A stretch of 38,370 nucleotides of DNA from Polyangiaceae bacterium (GTDB lineage Bacteria > Myxococcota_A > Polyangia > Polyangiales > Polyangiaceae). The position numbers were made by a program, and so were the translations under genes. The stretch covers positions 1 through 38,370 of the forward strand of contig JAJDAH010000323.1 of NCBI GenBank assembly GCA_029261965.1, read 5' to 3'. The notes under the pieces are model-generated. The model saw only the letters and a list, made by a program, of their open reading frames with translations, was not told where the DNA came from and ran no database searches. This document shows, piece after piece, positions 17,371 to 25,321 of the stretch (position 1 is its first letter; each line of letters begins with the position of its first letter).

Positions 17371-18317
17371 TGTCACTCGAACGATCGGCGCTCTTTGGCT
17401 GGGTCTCGCTCGTCAGCCTGCTCGCCTGCTCCGAGAGCACGCCGGTCGCACCCACACCCGAGCCCGAGCCCCCGAACGAGTTCGACGCCGCGCCGCCGGG
17501 CCCCGTCACCTGCAACGGAACCCAATGCGAGCCGCCATCGGCAGAGCTCGAAAGCCTCGGCGTGACGAGGTGCTGTACGGATGCGGACGAATGCGCATAC
17601 CGGTCTCCCGTAGCCAACGGGTGTTTTGCGCTCGGCGAACCTGGGGGCGTCAGTCCGGAATGTGAATCCGTGGCGACGACCGCGGGGCGTGAGCTACCCG
17701 GGTGCTGCACGCCGACAGGCACGTGTGGCGGTCTCGACCGACTGAGTGGGCTCGGCTGCGTTCCTCGCGATGCGTTCGGCCTCGAGGCGTCGAGCTGCGC
17801 GCCCGATTCGACGTCCATCTGCTCGAACGTCGCCGAGGTCGTGTGCGACGGCCCGGAGGACTGCGACGCGGACAGGCGGTGCTGCGGCCGGCTCGCCGAA
17901 GGAGTCTACGACCGCTTCTCGTGCTTCGAAACTTGCGCCAGCTCAATCGATACCCGCGGCGAGACGTGGTTCGAAATCTGCGATCCCGTAGCCGGATGCG
18001 GCGAGGCCGGCTTCATTTGCGAGCCGAGCTCGCTCTTGCCAGGCTTTCTCTTCCGCTGCTCTCGCGGCGGCGACGCCAGCGCGCCGGACGGTGGTGATGC
18101 GGTCGCGCCGGACGGCGGCCCGGTCGCCGCGGCGGGGATCCGGTGTGGCAGTGAGAGCTGCGCGCCAACGAGCAGCTGCTGCGTGCGACCTCCGCTCGAC
18201 CCCGTGTGCACTCCGGCAGGAGGCTGCGGCTGCGATCCGTCTCGTGTCGATGCTGGCGCCGACGCAGGCAATCTCGACGGCAGTGCCGACGCCGCGGACG
18301 CCGACGGTGCGGACTGA
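17370..18317 (+). CDS. Cysteine-rich lipoprotein with Asp/Gly/Ala-rich tail
   Basis: 315 residues. The start ATG at 17370 shares its A with the TGA stop of the phosphotransferase gene (TGATG) behind an AAGGA site, so the two are translationally coupled. The same frame is open much further upstream, but that part is out-of-frame shadow. A lipoprotein signal ends in SLLAC (Cys near 20). About 30 cysteines follow, often as CC pairs (TRCCTD, PGCCTP, RRCCGR, SSCCVR), suggesting several small disulfide-bonded repeats of roughly 50-60 residues. The tail is DAG/DGSAD-like low complexity. No known domain recognised; the coupling suggests it serves or is modified with the upstream enzyme. Confidence 0.82.
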   Translation: MSLERSALFGWVSLVSLLACSESTPVAPTPEPEPPNEFDAAPPGPVTCNGTQCEPPSAELESLGVTRCCTDADECAYRSPVANGCFALGEPGGVSPECESVATTAGRELPGCCTPTGTCGGLDRLSGLGCVPRDAFGLEASSCAPDSTSICSNVAEVVCDGPEDCDADRRCCGRLAEGVYDRFSCFETCASSIDTRGETWFEICDPVAGCGEAGFICEPSSLLPGFLFRCSRGGDASAPDGGDAVAPDGGPVAAAGIRCGSESCAPTSSCCVRPPLDPVCTPAGGCGCDPSRVDAGADAGNLDGSADAADADGAD

Positions 18318-18328
18318 GCGTCAGAGGC

Positions 18329-19309
18329 TCAGAGGTTCAGCACGGTCCGATAGACCAGCAGAACCTGCAGCGGCCACTCCCCACCGAACAACTCTTGGAA
18401 CGAGTGCGTCCCGGCTTTGTTGTCGCCGATGTCCGCCATGATCTGGAAGAGCAGCACGTCGTCTGACCCGGCGCGCCAACCCACATTGGAAGCAAGCGTG
18501 AAGCCGTAAGCGATTTCGTGCGCGCGCTTCGAGCGGCGGCCGAATCCACCCGCACCGTCGGGGACGGGCTCGCTCCGACGGAGATTCATGTACCTGACGC
18601 TCGGCCCAATGCCACCGAAGTCGCGGTGACGATAGAACATCGTGCCTTCGTACTTGAAGAACACTCCACCATCGTGCGGCGTCATGTGAAGCCAGTCGAA
18701 GGTCGCGTTGGCGCGATCCTCCCAACGGACGAAGGTGCGGTTGAGAAATAGGAGCGGCGCGGTCAAACGTCGCGGCGTCCACGACTCCCCGAGCGGGAAC
18801 GCGAACTGAAACCTGCCCTCGAGGTACGGGTAGGTCTGATGCTTGAAGATGTTGGCGAAGTCCTGATCGGTCTTCGCTTCTTCTTGGAACACTCGGCGGT
18901 CGCGAGTGTTCGCGCGGTTGCTCGCGCACTGCGTGTCGGTCGTGTTCGGCAGCGCGGCACAACTCGGGTCGATGCCCTGATGCGTCCGCCAAACGTCCTT
19001 GAACCCGACGCTGACGCCGAAGTTGTAGAGGAACACGCTGATGTCGAGGTTGAGGCTGCCGTCGAAAAACGGCGTCGTCACGAGAGTGCTCACCCGCGAC
19101 TTGATCTGGCTCATGCCCGGCTCGAGATCGGTGCGGTTCTCGTAGCTCAACTGCGCTCCGATGAAGAGCGTGTCGAACATGATGTCGTTGCCCGGCTTCG
19201 TCGGGTTCAACGCGTTGTCACGCGGTTTGAGCGTCTGTGCGCCCGCCTCACCTGCAAACGCAAGTCCGGCCACGAGTGCGGCCGTAGCGCACACCTTCCC
19301 GCGTCGCAT
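18329..19309 (-). CDS. Predicted outer-membrane beta-barrel protein
   Basis: 326 residues from ATG 19309; the frame is open further, but that part overlaps the next gene antisense-wise and is not protein-like. An N-terminal Sec signal ends in AGEAGA-Q (about residue 24). The mature part has alternating strands rich in Tyr, Phe, Arg and Asp (LFIGAQLSYENRTDLE, LDISVFLYNFGVSVGF, VFFKYEGTMFYRHRDFGGIG) and ends with an aromatic/hydrophobic strand LLVYRTVLNL, as in barrels recognised by the BAM complex. Two cysteines flank a loop (about 129-142). No ribosome-binding site is obvious. Function unknown (porin or channel-like). Confidence 0.75.
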   Translation of the reverse strand: MRRGKVCATAALVAGLAFAGEAGAQTLKPRDNALNPTKPGNDIMFDTLFIGAQLSYENRTDLEPGMSQIKSRVSTLVTTPFFDGSLNLDISVFLYNFGVSVGFKDVWRTHQGIDPSCAALPNTTDTQCASNRANTRDRRVFQEEAKTDQDFANIFKHQTYPYLEGRFQFAFPLGESWTPRRLTAPLLFLNRTFVRWEDRANATFDWLHMTPHDGGVFFKYEGTMFYRHRDFGGIGPSVRYMNLRRSEPVPDGAGGFGRRSKRAHEIAYGFTLASNVGWRAGSDDVLLFQIMADIGDNKAGTHSFQELFGGEWPLQVLLVYRTVLNL

Positions 19310-19424
19310 GGGGCGGCAGGTTAGGTGAGTTTTTTCAGAACCCCAAGAGGAAGTGCGAATCGTGGGTTCGGGGCCACAAATCAGCCATTTTGACGCCGAA
19401 CGGGCCAACCCGGGGGGCCTCCGC

Positions 19425-20102
19425 CTACCTCGGAGCTGCCCGCTGGACGATGTGGAGCACCGCCGGCCAGCGAGACGCGGGGGTTTCGACGGTGGCGGGT
19501 TGGCCATACCCAACCGCCTCCATGCGCTCGGCGGAAACGCCGCGCCTGCGCCAGAGGTACCGAAAGACCGAATCCGCTCGACCTTGGGCGGCGAGCGTTT
19601 CGCCACGCCGCTGTCCAGCCGAATCCCCCACGCGGCGCGACGTGTAGACCTCGATCCGCAGGAGCTGGATGTCGGGACGCTCGGCCATCAGACGCGCGAC
19701 CGCGTCCAGCGTTTTTCGGACCGGTTGCTCGGGGATGGTGCGCTTGGGGTGAAGCGCGACGGGGTGCGCGACGAGAATTCGCGTGCCGTCGCAGCTCACT
19801 TGGGCGAGCCGGCTACCGAGCGAGTCGTCGCAGGGCCCGGCGTCTGGCGCCGCGGCGGGGCCGCGGTCCCTGCCCCCCGGCTCTCCCTCCGCCGTTCCCC
19901 CGACCGCGGTGGGCGAAGCTGACGGGCTCGAAGACCGGCCCGCGTCGGCGAGCTCGAGTGCGATTGCCGCCGTGGGGGGCTCGGCGGGCGGCAGCGAAGG
20001 CTCCGCGCAGCCCCCAGCGACGCATCCAGCGACAGGGGAAAAAAGCAGCGCAGCCCCGACGAAACCGACGAGACCAAAACGTTCGGGTTCCCCCGTCCAC
20101 AC
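19425..20102 (-). CDS. OmpA-family peptidoglycan-associated lipoprotein
   Basis: 225 residues from a GTG at 20102; start uncertain since the frame continues upstream under the divergent MYXO-CTERM gene. A hydrophobic segment ends in PVAGC (lipid Cys near 27), then a Pro/Ala/Ser/Gly-rich linker (about 35-95). The C-terminal domain shows the OmpA pattern: LRIEVYTSRR, GQRRGETLAAQGRADSVFRYLWRRRGVSAERMEAVGYG. In this domain Asp and Arg usually bind diaminopimelate of peptidoglycan; here the HTD-type motif reads YTS, so that binding is uncertain. It may be a stabilising link between outer membrane and wall. Confidence 0.75.
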   Translation of the reverse strand: MWTGEPERFGLVGFVGAALLFSPVAGCVAGGCAEPSLPPAEPPTAAIALELADAGRSSSPSASPTAVGGTAEGEPGGRDRGPAAAPDAGPCDDSLGSRLAQVSCDGTRILVAHPVALHPKRTIPEQPVRKTLDAVARLMAERPDIQLLRIEVYTSRRVGDSAGQRRGETLAAQGRADSVFRYLWRRRGVSAERMEAVGYGQPATVETPASRWPAVLHIVQRAAPR

Positions 20103-20134
20103 GAGCTGTGGAGGATGGTAGCGTTCCGACGCTC

Positions 20135-20140
20135 GGAGGT
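20135..20140 (+). promoter_or_regulatory. Shine-Dalgarno site setting the ATG at 20145
   Basis: GGAGGT followed by CGAG and ATG. It selects the internal ATG at 20145 over an in-frame ATG ten codons earlier, which would add a polar stretch in front of the signal peptide. Confidence 0.75.
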
Positions 20141-20144
20141 CGAG

Positions 20145-21014
20145 ATGCTCACGGCGAAATCGATGTTTTGGATCAAACGATTGGCTCTCACTGCGCTCGC
20201 GCTCGCGGTGTTTCTGTCCTCGACTCCCGCGTTCGCGGTGGGTCGTGTCCAGTGGACGAAAAAGACCATCAAAGAGCGCACCGACACCAAGTCGTGGAAA
20301 ATCGAGGTCGCGATTTTCCTTCCGAAGCCTCCCGACATCCCGCACATGTCGATGAAGTTCGAGTTCCAACCGGTGGCGTACTTCGAGCGAGCTCGCGTCG
20401 ACGACACGGCGAACCCGAGCAACAAGAAGGGCGTGCTCACCGAACGGCGCGTGCCATTGCAGCACCGCCAGTCGCTCATCGAGAGCGTAGATGTCGGCTT
20501 CATCGATCCGAGAGACGGCAAGACCCAGAAGCGAACCAAGTTTTCGTTCAAGGTCACTCGTGGTCACGGCTTCGAGGCCGGCGAGTACAAGGTGAAAATC
20601 CGCGACGCCAGCGGCCGCACCATCGGCGGTCAGACCAAGATTACTTTCGAGGGCGAAAACAAAGTCATCGACCGCCGCACCATCAGCTTCATCCCCGGTG
20701 AAGACGGGAAGAAGAAGAAGAGCAAGATGAAAAAGGTGAAGGACGGCGAAGTCGAAGACGGCGACGAAGAGGGCGAAGAGGGCGAAGAGGGCAGCAAAGA
20801 AGGGGATGAGGAAGAAGCGGGCGATCTCGAATTCGTCGGCGCCGAAGAGACCGGAGAGGCCCTCGACGAGGTCGCGGACGAGCCGACGACGATCAAAGAA
20901 AAGCCCGGCGGCTGCGGCTGCCGCCTCGACAACAACGGCACCGGCAACGCTGCGGGAGCCGCCGCGCTCGCTCTCGTCGCCCTGGCCGGTCTACGCCGCC
21001 GCCGCGCGGCCTGA
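20145..21014 (+). CDS. MYXO-CTERM-type sorted surface protein with charged linker
   Basis: 289 residues. A Sec signal ends in TPAFA-V (about residue 24). The folded part (25-190) has many beta strands and is of unknown family. It is followed by a Lys-rich (KKKKSKMKK) and then a strongly acidic run (about 200-250, Glu/Asp/Gly). The end GGCGCRL, a small-residue membrane helix and LRRRR is a MYXO-CTERM sorting tail: Cys, hydrophobic helix, basic end. In known cases this tail directs protein to the outer surface after cleavage and lipid-like attachment. It is the best taxonomic marker in the window. Confidence 0.87.
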   Translation: MLTAKSMFWIKRLALTALALAVFLSSTPAFAVGRVQWTKKTIKERTDTKSWKIEVAIFLPKPPDIPHMSMKFEFQPVAYFERARVDDTANPSNKKGVLTERRVPLQHRQSLIESVDVGFIDPRDGKTQKRTKFSFKVTRGHGFEAGEYKVKIRDASGRTIGGQTKITFEGENKVIDRRTISFIPGEDGKKKKSKMKKVKDGEVEDGDEEGEEGEEGSKEGDEEEAGDLEFVGAEETGEALDEVADEPTTIKEKPGGCGCRLDNNGTGNAAGAAALALVALAGLRRRRAA

Positions 21015-21032
21015 TCCCCGCTGCGAAACTCG

Positions 21033-21767
21033 TCAGTGATACAGCGCTGAGAACATCAGCGTGCTCGAGAACGTGCCGATGGTGAGATCGCGCACGCTGT
21101 CGTCGGCTGTGGTCGCGCTCGCGGCGAAACGAAGCATCAACCCCATCGACCACTCGTCGGCGACCCACCACCCGTGACCGAACCACGCGGCGCCGCCAAG
21201 ACCCTTGGCGCTAGCGACGTCGTCGCCGGGGGAATCCTCTTCGACCTTCACGGCCGCGAGACCGATCGTGCCCCCGAGATGCCAGCCCTTCTTCGGGTTC
21301 GGAAAACCGTCGATGAACGGGCCCAAGAACCCTACCGTCATGTTCCGGTCCCCCACGTCGCGGGAGCCACGCTCCACCCTCGCCGAGATCGCCGTGTTGG
21401 TGAAAAACCCGCCACCGATGGCGAGCCCGCGGGCGGGTGAGCCGCCGATGAGCACGTCGAACCCGGTGGAGAAACCGGCGAGGTCGAGGTCGAACGCCGA
21501 AGTTCCGTCGTCGTCGATGTTCGCGCGGAGCACACCGACCCCGAGGTTCATCCGAAGATAAAAGCCCTCGTGGAGATGAAAGGTGCGCCGCTCGAGCGGC
21601 TTTTTTGGAGGGCCGGAAAGATCGATCGTGTTCTCCGGCTCCTCGCTCCCCTGCCCGACCAGATCGATCGTCGGTGCTTCTTCACCCTCGGCCGCATGAG
21701 CGACCGTGAAGCTGGTCGAGACCCCGAGCACGGCAGCAAACGCCGTGGCGACTGCGTTTGTTCTCAC
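21033..21767 (-). CDS. Predicted outer-membrane beta-barrel protein
   Basis: 244 residues from a GTG at 21767, chosen because it opens a good Sec signal (RTNAVATAFAAVLGVSTSFTV, cleavage near AHA-A); upstream codons in the frame are Arg/Pro-rich and unlikely. An N-terminal segment repeats TIDLVG/TIDLSG. Then amphipathic strands follow: FYLRMNLGVGVLRANI, GFDVLIGGSPARGLAIGGGFFTN, GWHLGGTIGLAAVKV. It ends in SSTLMFSALYH, a typical last-strand pattern though with His at the end. Likely an 8-stranded barrel. It converges on the MYXO-CTERM gene with 18 bases between. No ribosome-binding site is evident. Confidence 0.75.
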   Translation of the reverse strand: MRTNAVATAFAAVLGVSTSFTVAHAAEGEEAPTIDLVGQGSEEPENTIDLSGPPKKPLERRTFHLHEGFYLRMNLGVGVLRANIDDDGTSAFDLDLAGFSTGFDVLIGGSPARGLAIGGGFFTNTAISARVERGSRDVGDRNMTVGFLGPFIDGFPNPKKGWHLGGTIGLAAVKVEEDSPGDDVASAKGLGGAAWFGHGWWVADEWSMGLMLRFAASATTADDSVRDLTIGTFSSTLMFSALYH

Positions 21768-21864
21768 AGTGGGGGAAATAGCACGAATCGAGCGGGTTGC
21801 ACCCGGGCCCCGCCCGCCCCGCCTCGGAAGGCGGGGACGCTTGGTAGCTCTTTGGCTCCGCGGC

Positions 21865-22158
21865 TCAGCCGCCGCCGGACACCGCTTGCGCAACCTTCGT
21901 GACGCAGTCCGTGAGCTTCTTGTTCGCCGCCTCGATTTTTTCGTAGTCGCTCTCGTCGCCCACGGCGGCGCCGCCGTGCTCTTTGATCCAGGCCGCTTGT
22001 TTCTTCTGGACCTCTTGCACGCACGGAAGCTCCTTGCACGCGCACGCCTCGTCAGCGAACCCCTCTTGGGCCTTCACCATTTCCGCGCCGCCCCCTTTGC
22101 AGGCCGTCATCGACGCGCAGCCCGCGACAAGCACCGCCAGCAACCAAGCTTTCTTCAT
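21865..22158 (-). CDS. Small Cys-containing lipoprotein
   Basis: 97 residues from ATG 22158, behind a good AAAGGA site. The signal MKKAWLLAVLVAGC places the lipid Cys at residue 14 (a second Cys at 20 is possible). The mature chain is helical and charged (EMVKAQEGFADEACACKELPC, YEKIEAANKKLTDCVTKV). Its cysteines at 39, 41, 46 and 84 could form disulfides across a helical hairpin. Proteins of this kind are frequent in myxobacteria; function unknown. It stands alone between a barrel gene and an aminotransferase gene on the same strand. Confidence 0.8.
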   Translation of the reverse strand: MKKAWLLAVLVAGCASMTACKGGGAEMVKAQEGFADEACACKELPCVQEVQKKQAAWIKEHGGAAVGDESDYEKIEAANKKLTDCVTKVAQAVSGGG

Positions 22159-22261
22159 CGTCTGGTCCTTTCTCCACGCACCAAGCGAAATGGTGCGAGC
22201 GAAGAATCATAGCGAGAGCACGGGCAGTGATGGAACCAGAACCGCTCTCGACCGGCGCGAT

Positions 22262-23425
22262 TCATGCCCCAACGAGCGCCGCGAGTCGATTGGCCCCTTC
22301 GCGAAACACGCCTTCGGGGGTGAGCAGGCTCATGACGACATAGGCTTCGCTCCGAAAGTCGTAAAACCAACCCGGCTGGACGACGACCTGCTTCTCTTCG
22401 AGCAGGCGCAGCACCCACTTTTCTTCGCTCGACGTCGTCGGCAGCCGCACGATCGCATACCAGCCCCCTTCGACTCGGAGCACGGTGGCGGGCGAGTCCT
22501 CGTCGATGGCCTGGTGCAGAGCGAAGAGATTCGACCGAATGCGCAGCCGGATCTGGTCATGCACCGATCCGGAGATCTCGAGCAGCCTAGGCAACGCCCG
22601 CTGAACCGGCGTCGCCGGCGAAAGGTAGGTATCGGCGATCAGCTCGAGACGCGCCAGGGCTTCGTCGACCAACTTGTCGGGCCCCCCGACCGCGATCCAG
22701 GCGAGCTTGAGCTGCGGAAGCCCGGCTTGTTTCGACAGTCCGCCGAGGGAAAAAACCAACCTGCTTTCGGCCTCGAGCGCCGTCGTCGAGCGCATCGGGT
22801 CGTCGCGGAACCCGTAGGCGCCGAACACCTCGTCGCTGATGATCGGCAACCCGAGGTCGACGATCCGCTCGAGTTCTTCCTTCTTGGTGTAGGAGCCCGT
22901 CGGGTTATTCGGCGACACCGTCAAGACCGCGCGGGCGCGTTCGTGTTTAGCTCGACCGAGGGACGCCACGTCGAGATGCCACGCCCCGTCGTACGCGAGG
23001 CCGTACCGAGACAGTCGGACCCCTTCGAACTGAGCCAGGTGCTCGAACAACGGATAGCTCGGACGCGGCGCCAACACTTCGTCTCCGTCGTCGCACAACA
23101 GCTTGAATAGGAACGAGTACGCCTCGCTCGTGCTGCTCGTGAGCACGATGCGCGACGGCGAGACAGGACACCCTCGGCTCTCGAGGTCCGCCGCGACCGC
23201 CTCGCGGGCCGACAGCAAGCCGAAAGGCTCCGGCTCGTAGTCGAGGGCCCCGGCGGCGCCGAGCGCCTCGAGAATTTTTTCGCTCGGGTACCGGAGCCCC
23301 GCGATGGTCGGATTGCTCCCGGTGAGGTCGAAGAACTCGATTTTTTTGGCTCGGGCCCGCTCGAGCGCGCGGGCCAGCGAGTTCGGCTCGCGCTCGGTCT
23401 TGCCGCGCTCGGAAAACGTGCTCAC
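22262..23425 (-). CDS. PLP-dependent class I/II aminotransferase
   Basis: 387 residues from a GTG at 23425. The N-terminal FSERG...NSLARAL and DLTGSNPT match the start of this aminotransferase group, so a much later start is unlikely. PLP-site motifs: SPNNPTG (171-177), SDEVF with Asp198, and the Schiff-base Lys232 in LGGLSKQAGLP. Closest in look to alanine/aspartate-type aminotransferases of fold type I. Substrate cannot be fixed from the sequence. Its start lies only eight bases from the start of the divergent NTF2-like gene, so both promoters must sit inside the opposite gene. Confidence 0.9.
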   Translation of the reverse strand: MSTFSERGKTEREPNSLARALERARAKKIEFFDLTGSNPTIAGLRYPSEKILEALGAAGALDYEPEPFGLLSAREAVAADLESRGCPVSPSRIVLTSSTSEAYSFLFKLLCDDGDEVLAPRPSYPLFEHLAQFEGVRLSRYGLAYDGAWHLDVASLGRAKHERARAVLTVSPNNPTGSYTKKEELERIVDLGLPIISDEVFGAYGFRDDPMRSTTALEAESRLVFSLGGLSKQAGLPQLKLAWIAVGGPDKLVDEALARLELIADTYLSPATPVQRALPRLLEISGSVHDQIRLRIRSNLFALHQAIDEDSPATVLRVEGGWYAIVRLPTTSSEEKWVLRLLEEKQVVVQPGWFYDFRSEAYVVMSLLTPEGVFREGANRLAALVGA

Positions 23426-23433
23426 GGTCTCTC

Positions 23434-23850
23434 ATGAGTCACATGAGCACCGAAGAAGATCGAGTCCTTCTGGCAAACGAAGCATTTTACCGCGCGTTTG
23501 CCGAACGAGACCGTCGGGGCATGGAGGCGCTCTGGTCCACGGCGCACCTCGTGGCATGCATCCATCCCGGCTGGCAGGCGCTACACGGTCGCACGCAGGT
23601 CATCGCCAGCTGGAGAGCCATTCTGCAGAACCCCGACTCGCCGGAAATCGAATGCTCCGACGCGAAAGCGCTCGTCATCGGCGACTGCGCCTTCGTGACC
23701 TGCACCGAGAACATGGAAGGTAACCAGCTGGTCGCGACGAACATTTTCGCCCGCGACGGTGAGGACTGGAAAATGGTGCACCATCAAGCCGCACCGTTCT
23801 CCCGGAGCGCTCCGTCATCCGCCGGAGCGCCCGAGGATTCGCTCAACTGA
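23434..23850 (+). CDS. NTF2/SnoaL-like small protein
   Basis: 138 residues from ATG 23434 (a second ATG at 23443 is possible). The pattern of helix (LLANEAFYRAFAERDRRGMEALWS), AHLVACIHPGWQALHGRTQVIASWRAIL and strands ending in NIFARDGEDWKMVHHQAAPF is that of the SnoaL/DUF4440 members of the NTF2-like fold. These form cone-shaped dimers used as isomerase-like or ligand-binding domains. The conserved HPGW..HGR.....W motif is seen in many bacterial homologues. The C-terminal 36 bases overlap the convergent MFS gene. Specific role unknown. Confidence 0.87.
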   Translation: MSHMSTEEDRVLLANEAFYRAFAERDRRGMEALWSTAHLVACIHPGWQALHGRTQVIASWRAILQNPDSPEIECSDAKALVIGDCAFVTCTENMEGNQLVATNIFARDGEDWKMVHHQAAPFSRSAPSSAGAPEDSLN

Positions 23851-25035
23851 GCGACCGCGGTAGCTCCGCAAGAAGCGAGAGAGACCGACGAGCAACAACA
23901 CGACGACGCCGAACCCGCAGAACAGAAAGAGCGAGTGGTGCCCGTGACGATCCACCCCGGCGCCGACCAACGGGCCGATGGCGAGAAACGTCACGCGGAA
24001 CACGAGACTGCGAAACGACACCAGACTGGCGCGGTCCGCCGACGGGATCAGCGACTGCTCCTCGTGCTGCAGGAGCGGCGCACTGAGCCCACGTCCGAAG
24101 GTCAACAGGAAGTAGAAGGCGAACCCGAACAGGGCATGGCTCGACCCGAGACCCGCGTACGACACCGCCACCAATGCGACGACCCCCAATAAAACGGGCA
24201 GAACCCCGAAGCGTCGTCCGAAGCGGTCGCTCAACAGAGAGCCGAGGGCGACGGAGTAATTGGCCACGGCCCACAGCGGCCCGAGCCAAGTGACCGGCGC
24301 CCCCGCATCCGTCGCGTAGAGTTGAATCAACCAGACGGGGATGAACGACGCGAGCCCGAACGACACGCTCACGAACAAGAGCGCGCGCAGCCTCGGATTG
24401 TCTCTGAGGGTGTAGAGCACTATCTGTTTGACTCGCACGGCGTGGTTTTCCACCGGCGCCTGCACGGCGCGCGCTTCCACGAGCCGCGTCGCCACGAACA
24501 CAGCCGCCAAGGCCACGCAAGCCTCGAGCACGAACGGCAACCGCGACCAGCTGGCGTAGAGCACGCCGGCGGCGATCGCGCTGGTGCCCTCGGCGAGCTG
24601 CCCGAAGAAGCGCATGCGGCCGAACCACGCGCGGAATTCGTTCTCTTTTCCCCGAGCGAGCAGGCTCTCGTACAAGAGCGCCGAGTCCGCCCCCGAGAGG
24701 AACGAAAACCCCACGCCGAGCAGCCCCTCGGCGAGGAAAACCCCGATGACGGTGTCCGCCGCGGCGTAGGCACCCCACCCGACCGTGATCAGGCACGACG
24801 CGAACACGAGAGTGCGCCGGTAGCCGAAGCGATCGGCCACGTAGCCCGAGGGAAACTCGAGCAGCGCCACGACGAGCCCGAAGAACGCCTGGACGACGAA
24901 GATCGTCGTCACGCTCATGCCGAGGTCCCGCTTGTAGAAGAGCGTGATGACCGCGAGCGGGAACAGCGTCGAGTGCAATGCGTGGAACACGCACAAGAGC
25001 GCGGGGTTGGCGTCGAGTTTTGTTCGACTCGTCAT
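23815..25035 (-). CDS. MFS transporter
   Basis: 406 residues with about 12 membrane helices. The major-facilitator motif GYVADRFGYRR lies after helix 2, and a second copy (SDRFGRR) after helix 8. The ATG at 25035 was chosen for the GGAG site 7 nt before it and because residues upstream in the same frame run through the terminator hairpin. The substrate is unknown; drug or metabolite export is typical of this group. The region between the terminator (25055-25091) and the ribosome-binding site is too short for a normal promoter, so transcription must come through the hairpin or start inside it. Confidence 0.88.
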   Translation of the reverse strand: MTSRTKLDANPALLCVFHALHSTLFPLAVITLFYKRDLGMSVTTIFVVQAFFGLVVALLEFPSGYVADRFGYRRTLVFASCLITVGWGAYAAADTVIGVFLAEGLLGVGFSFLSGADSALLYESLLARGKENEFRAWFGRMRFFGQLAEGTSAIAAGVLYASWSRLPFVLEACVALAAVFVATRLVEARAVQAPVENHAVRVKQIVLYTLRDNPRLRALLFVSVSFGLASFIPVWLIQLYATDAGAPVTWLGPLWAVANYSVALGSLLSDRFGRRFGVLPVLLGVVALVAVSYAGLGSSHALFGFAFYFLLTFGRGLSAPLLQHEEQSLIPSADRASLVSFRSLVFRVTFLAIGPLVGAGVDRHGHHSLFLFCGFGVVVLLLVGLSRFLRSYRGRSVERILGRSGG

Positions 25036-25054
25036 GACGAAGCTCCAGAAACGA

Positions 25055-25091
25055 AAAAAGCCTTCCGAGGGGGATTCCCGGAAGGCTTTTT
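25055..25091. terminator. Strong bidirectional intrinsic terminator / possible attenuator
   Basis: A perfect 12-bp stem AAAAAGCCTTCC (25055-25066) with GGAAGGCTTTTT (25080-25091), loop 13 nt. Each strand ends in a T run, six Ts on the minus strand. It lies 19 nt before the MFS ATG and 24 nt after the stop of a small ORF on the same strand. Confidence 0.88.
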
Positions 25092-25115
25092 CTGCTGAGA
25101 AATGACCTGAGGGAG

Positions 25116-25301
25116 TTACCCGGGGACCTCCACGGCACCGCAAACGGCGACCGCTGCAATCTCCGTGACCGCAACGATCTCCGTTCGGAGCATCGCGATC
25201 GCGTGCGGCGCCGTTCGCTTCATGTCGAAGCGCGGCTGAAGGTGGGAGGAGAACTGCCAGGTCATGGCGAGACGAGGATGACCGAGGAGACCGACGGGCA
25301 C
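25116..25301 (-). CDS. Possible small peptide ORF in the leuD-MFS leader
   Basis: Open for 61 codons from a GTG at 25301; in-frame ATGs at 25265, 25223 and 25193 give 49, 35 or 25 residues. None has a clear ribosome-binding site. The end reads TEIVAVTEIAAVAVCGAVEVPG-like: a tandem hexapeptide (TEIVAV, TEIAAV) rich in Val, Ile and Ala, encoded by an imperfect 18-bp DNA repeat. The stop lies 24 nt before the terminator stem. It may be a leader peptide that senses branched-chain amino acids, a small secreted peptide, or chance. Confidence 0.3.
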   Translation of the reverse strand: MPVGLLGHPRLAMTWQFSSHLQPRFDMKRTAPHAIAMLRTEIVAVTEIAAVAVCGAVEVPG

Positions 25302-25305
25302 AAGT

Positions 25306-25321
25306 CTGATCGTGAGATCAG
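25306..25321. other. Small perfect hairpin after leuD
   Basis: CTGATC and GATCAG pair around a four-base loop (GTGA on the plus strand). It lies 22 nt after the leuD stop. It lacks a T run, so it is not an intrinsic terminator by itself. Confidence 0.5.

Noticed and set aside
21588-21607. 14-bp palindrome GCCGCTCGAGCGGC followed by six Ts on the plus strand, terminator-like
   Set aside because: It lies inside the coding part of the minus-strand barrel gene (K-K-P-L-E-R codons) and far from the end of the plus-strand gene; probably chance, though an antisense terminator cannot be excluded.
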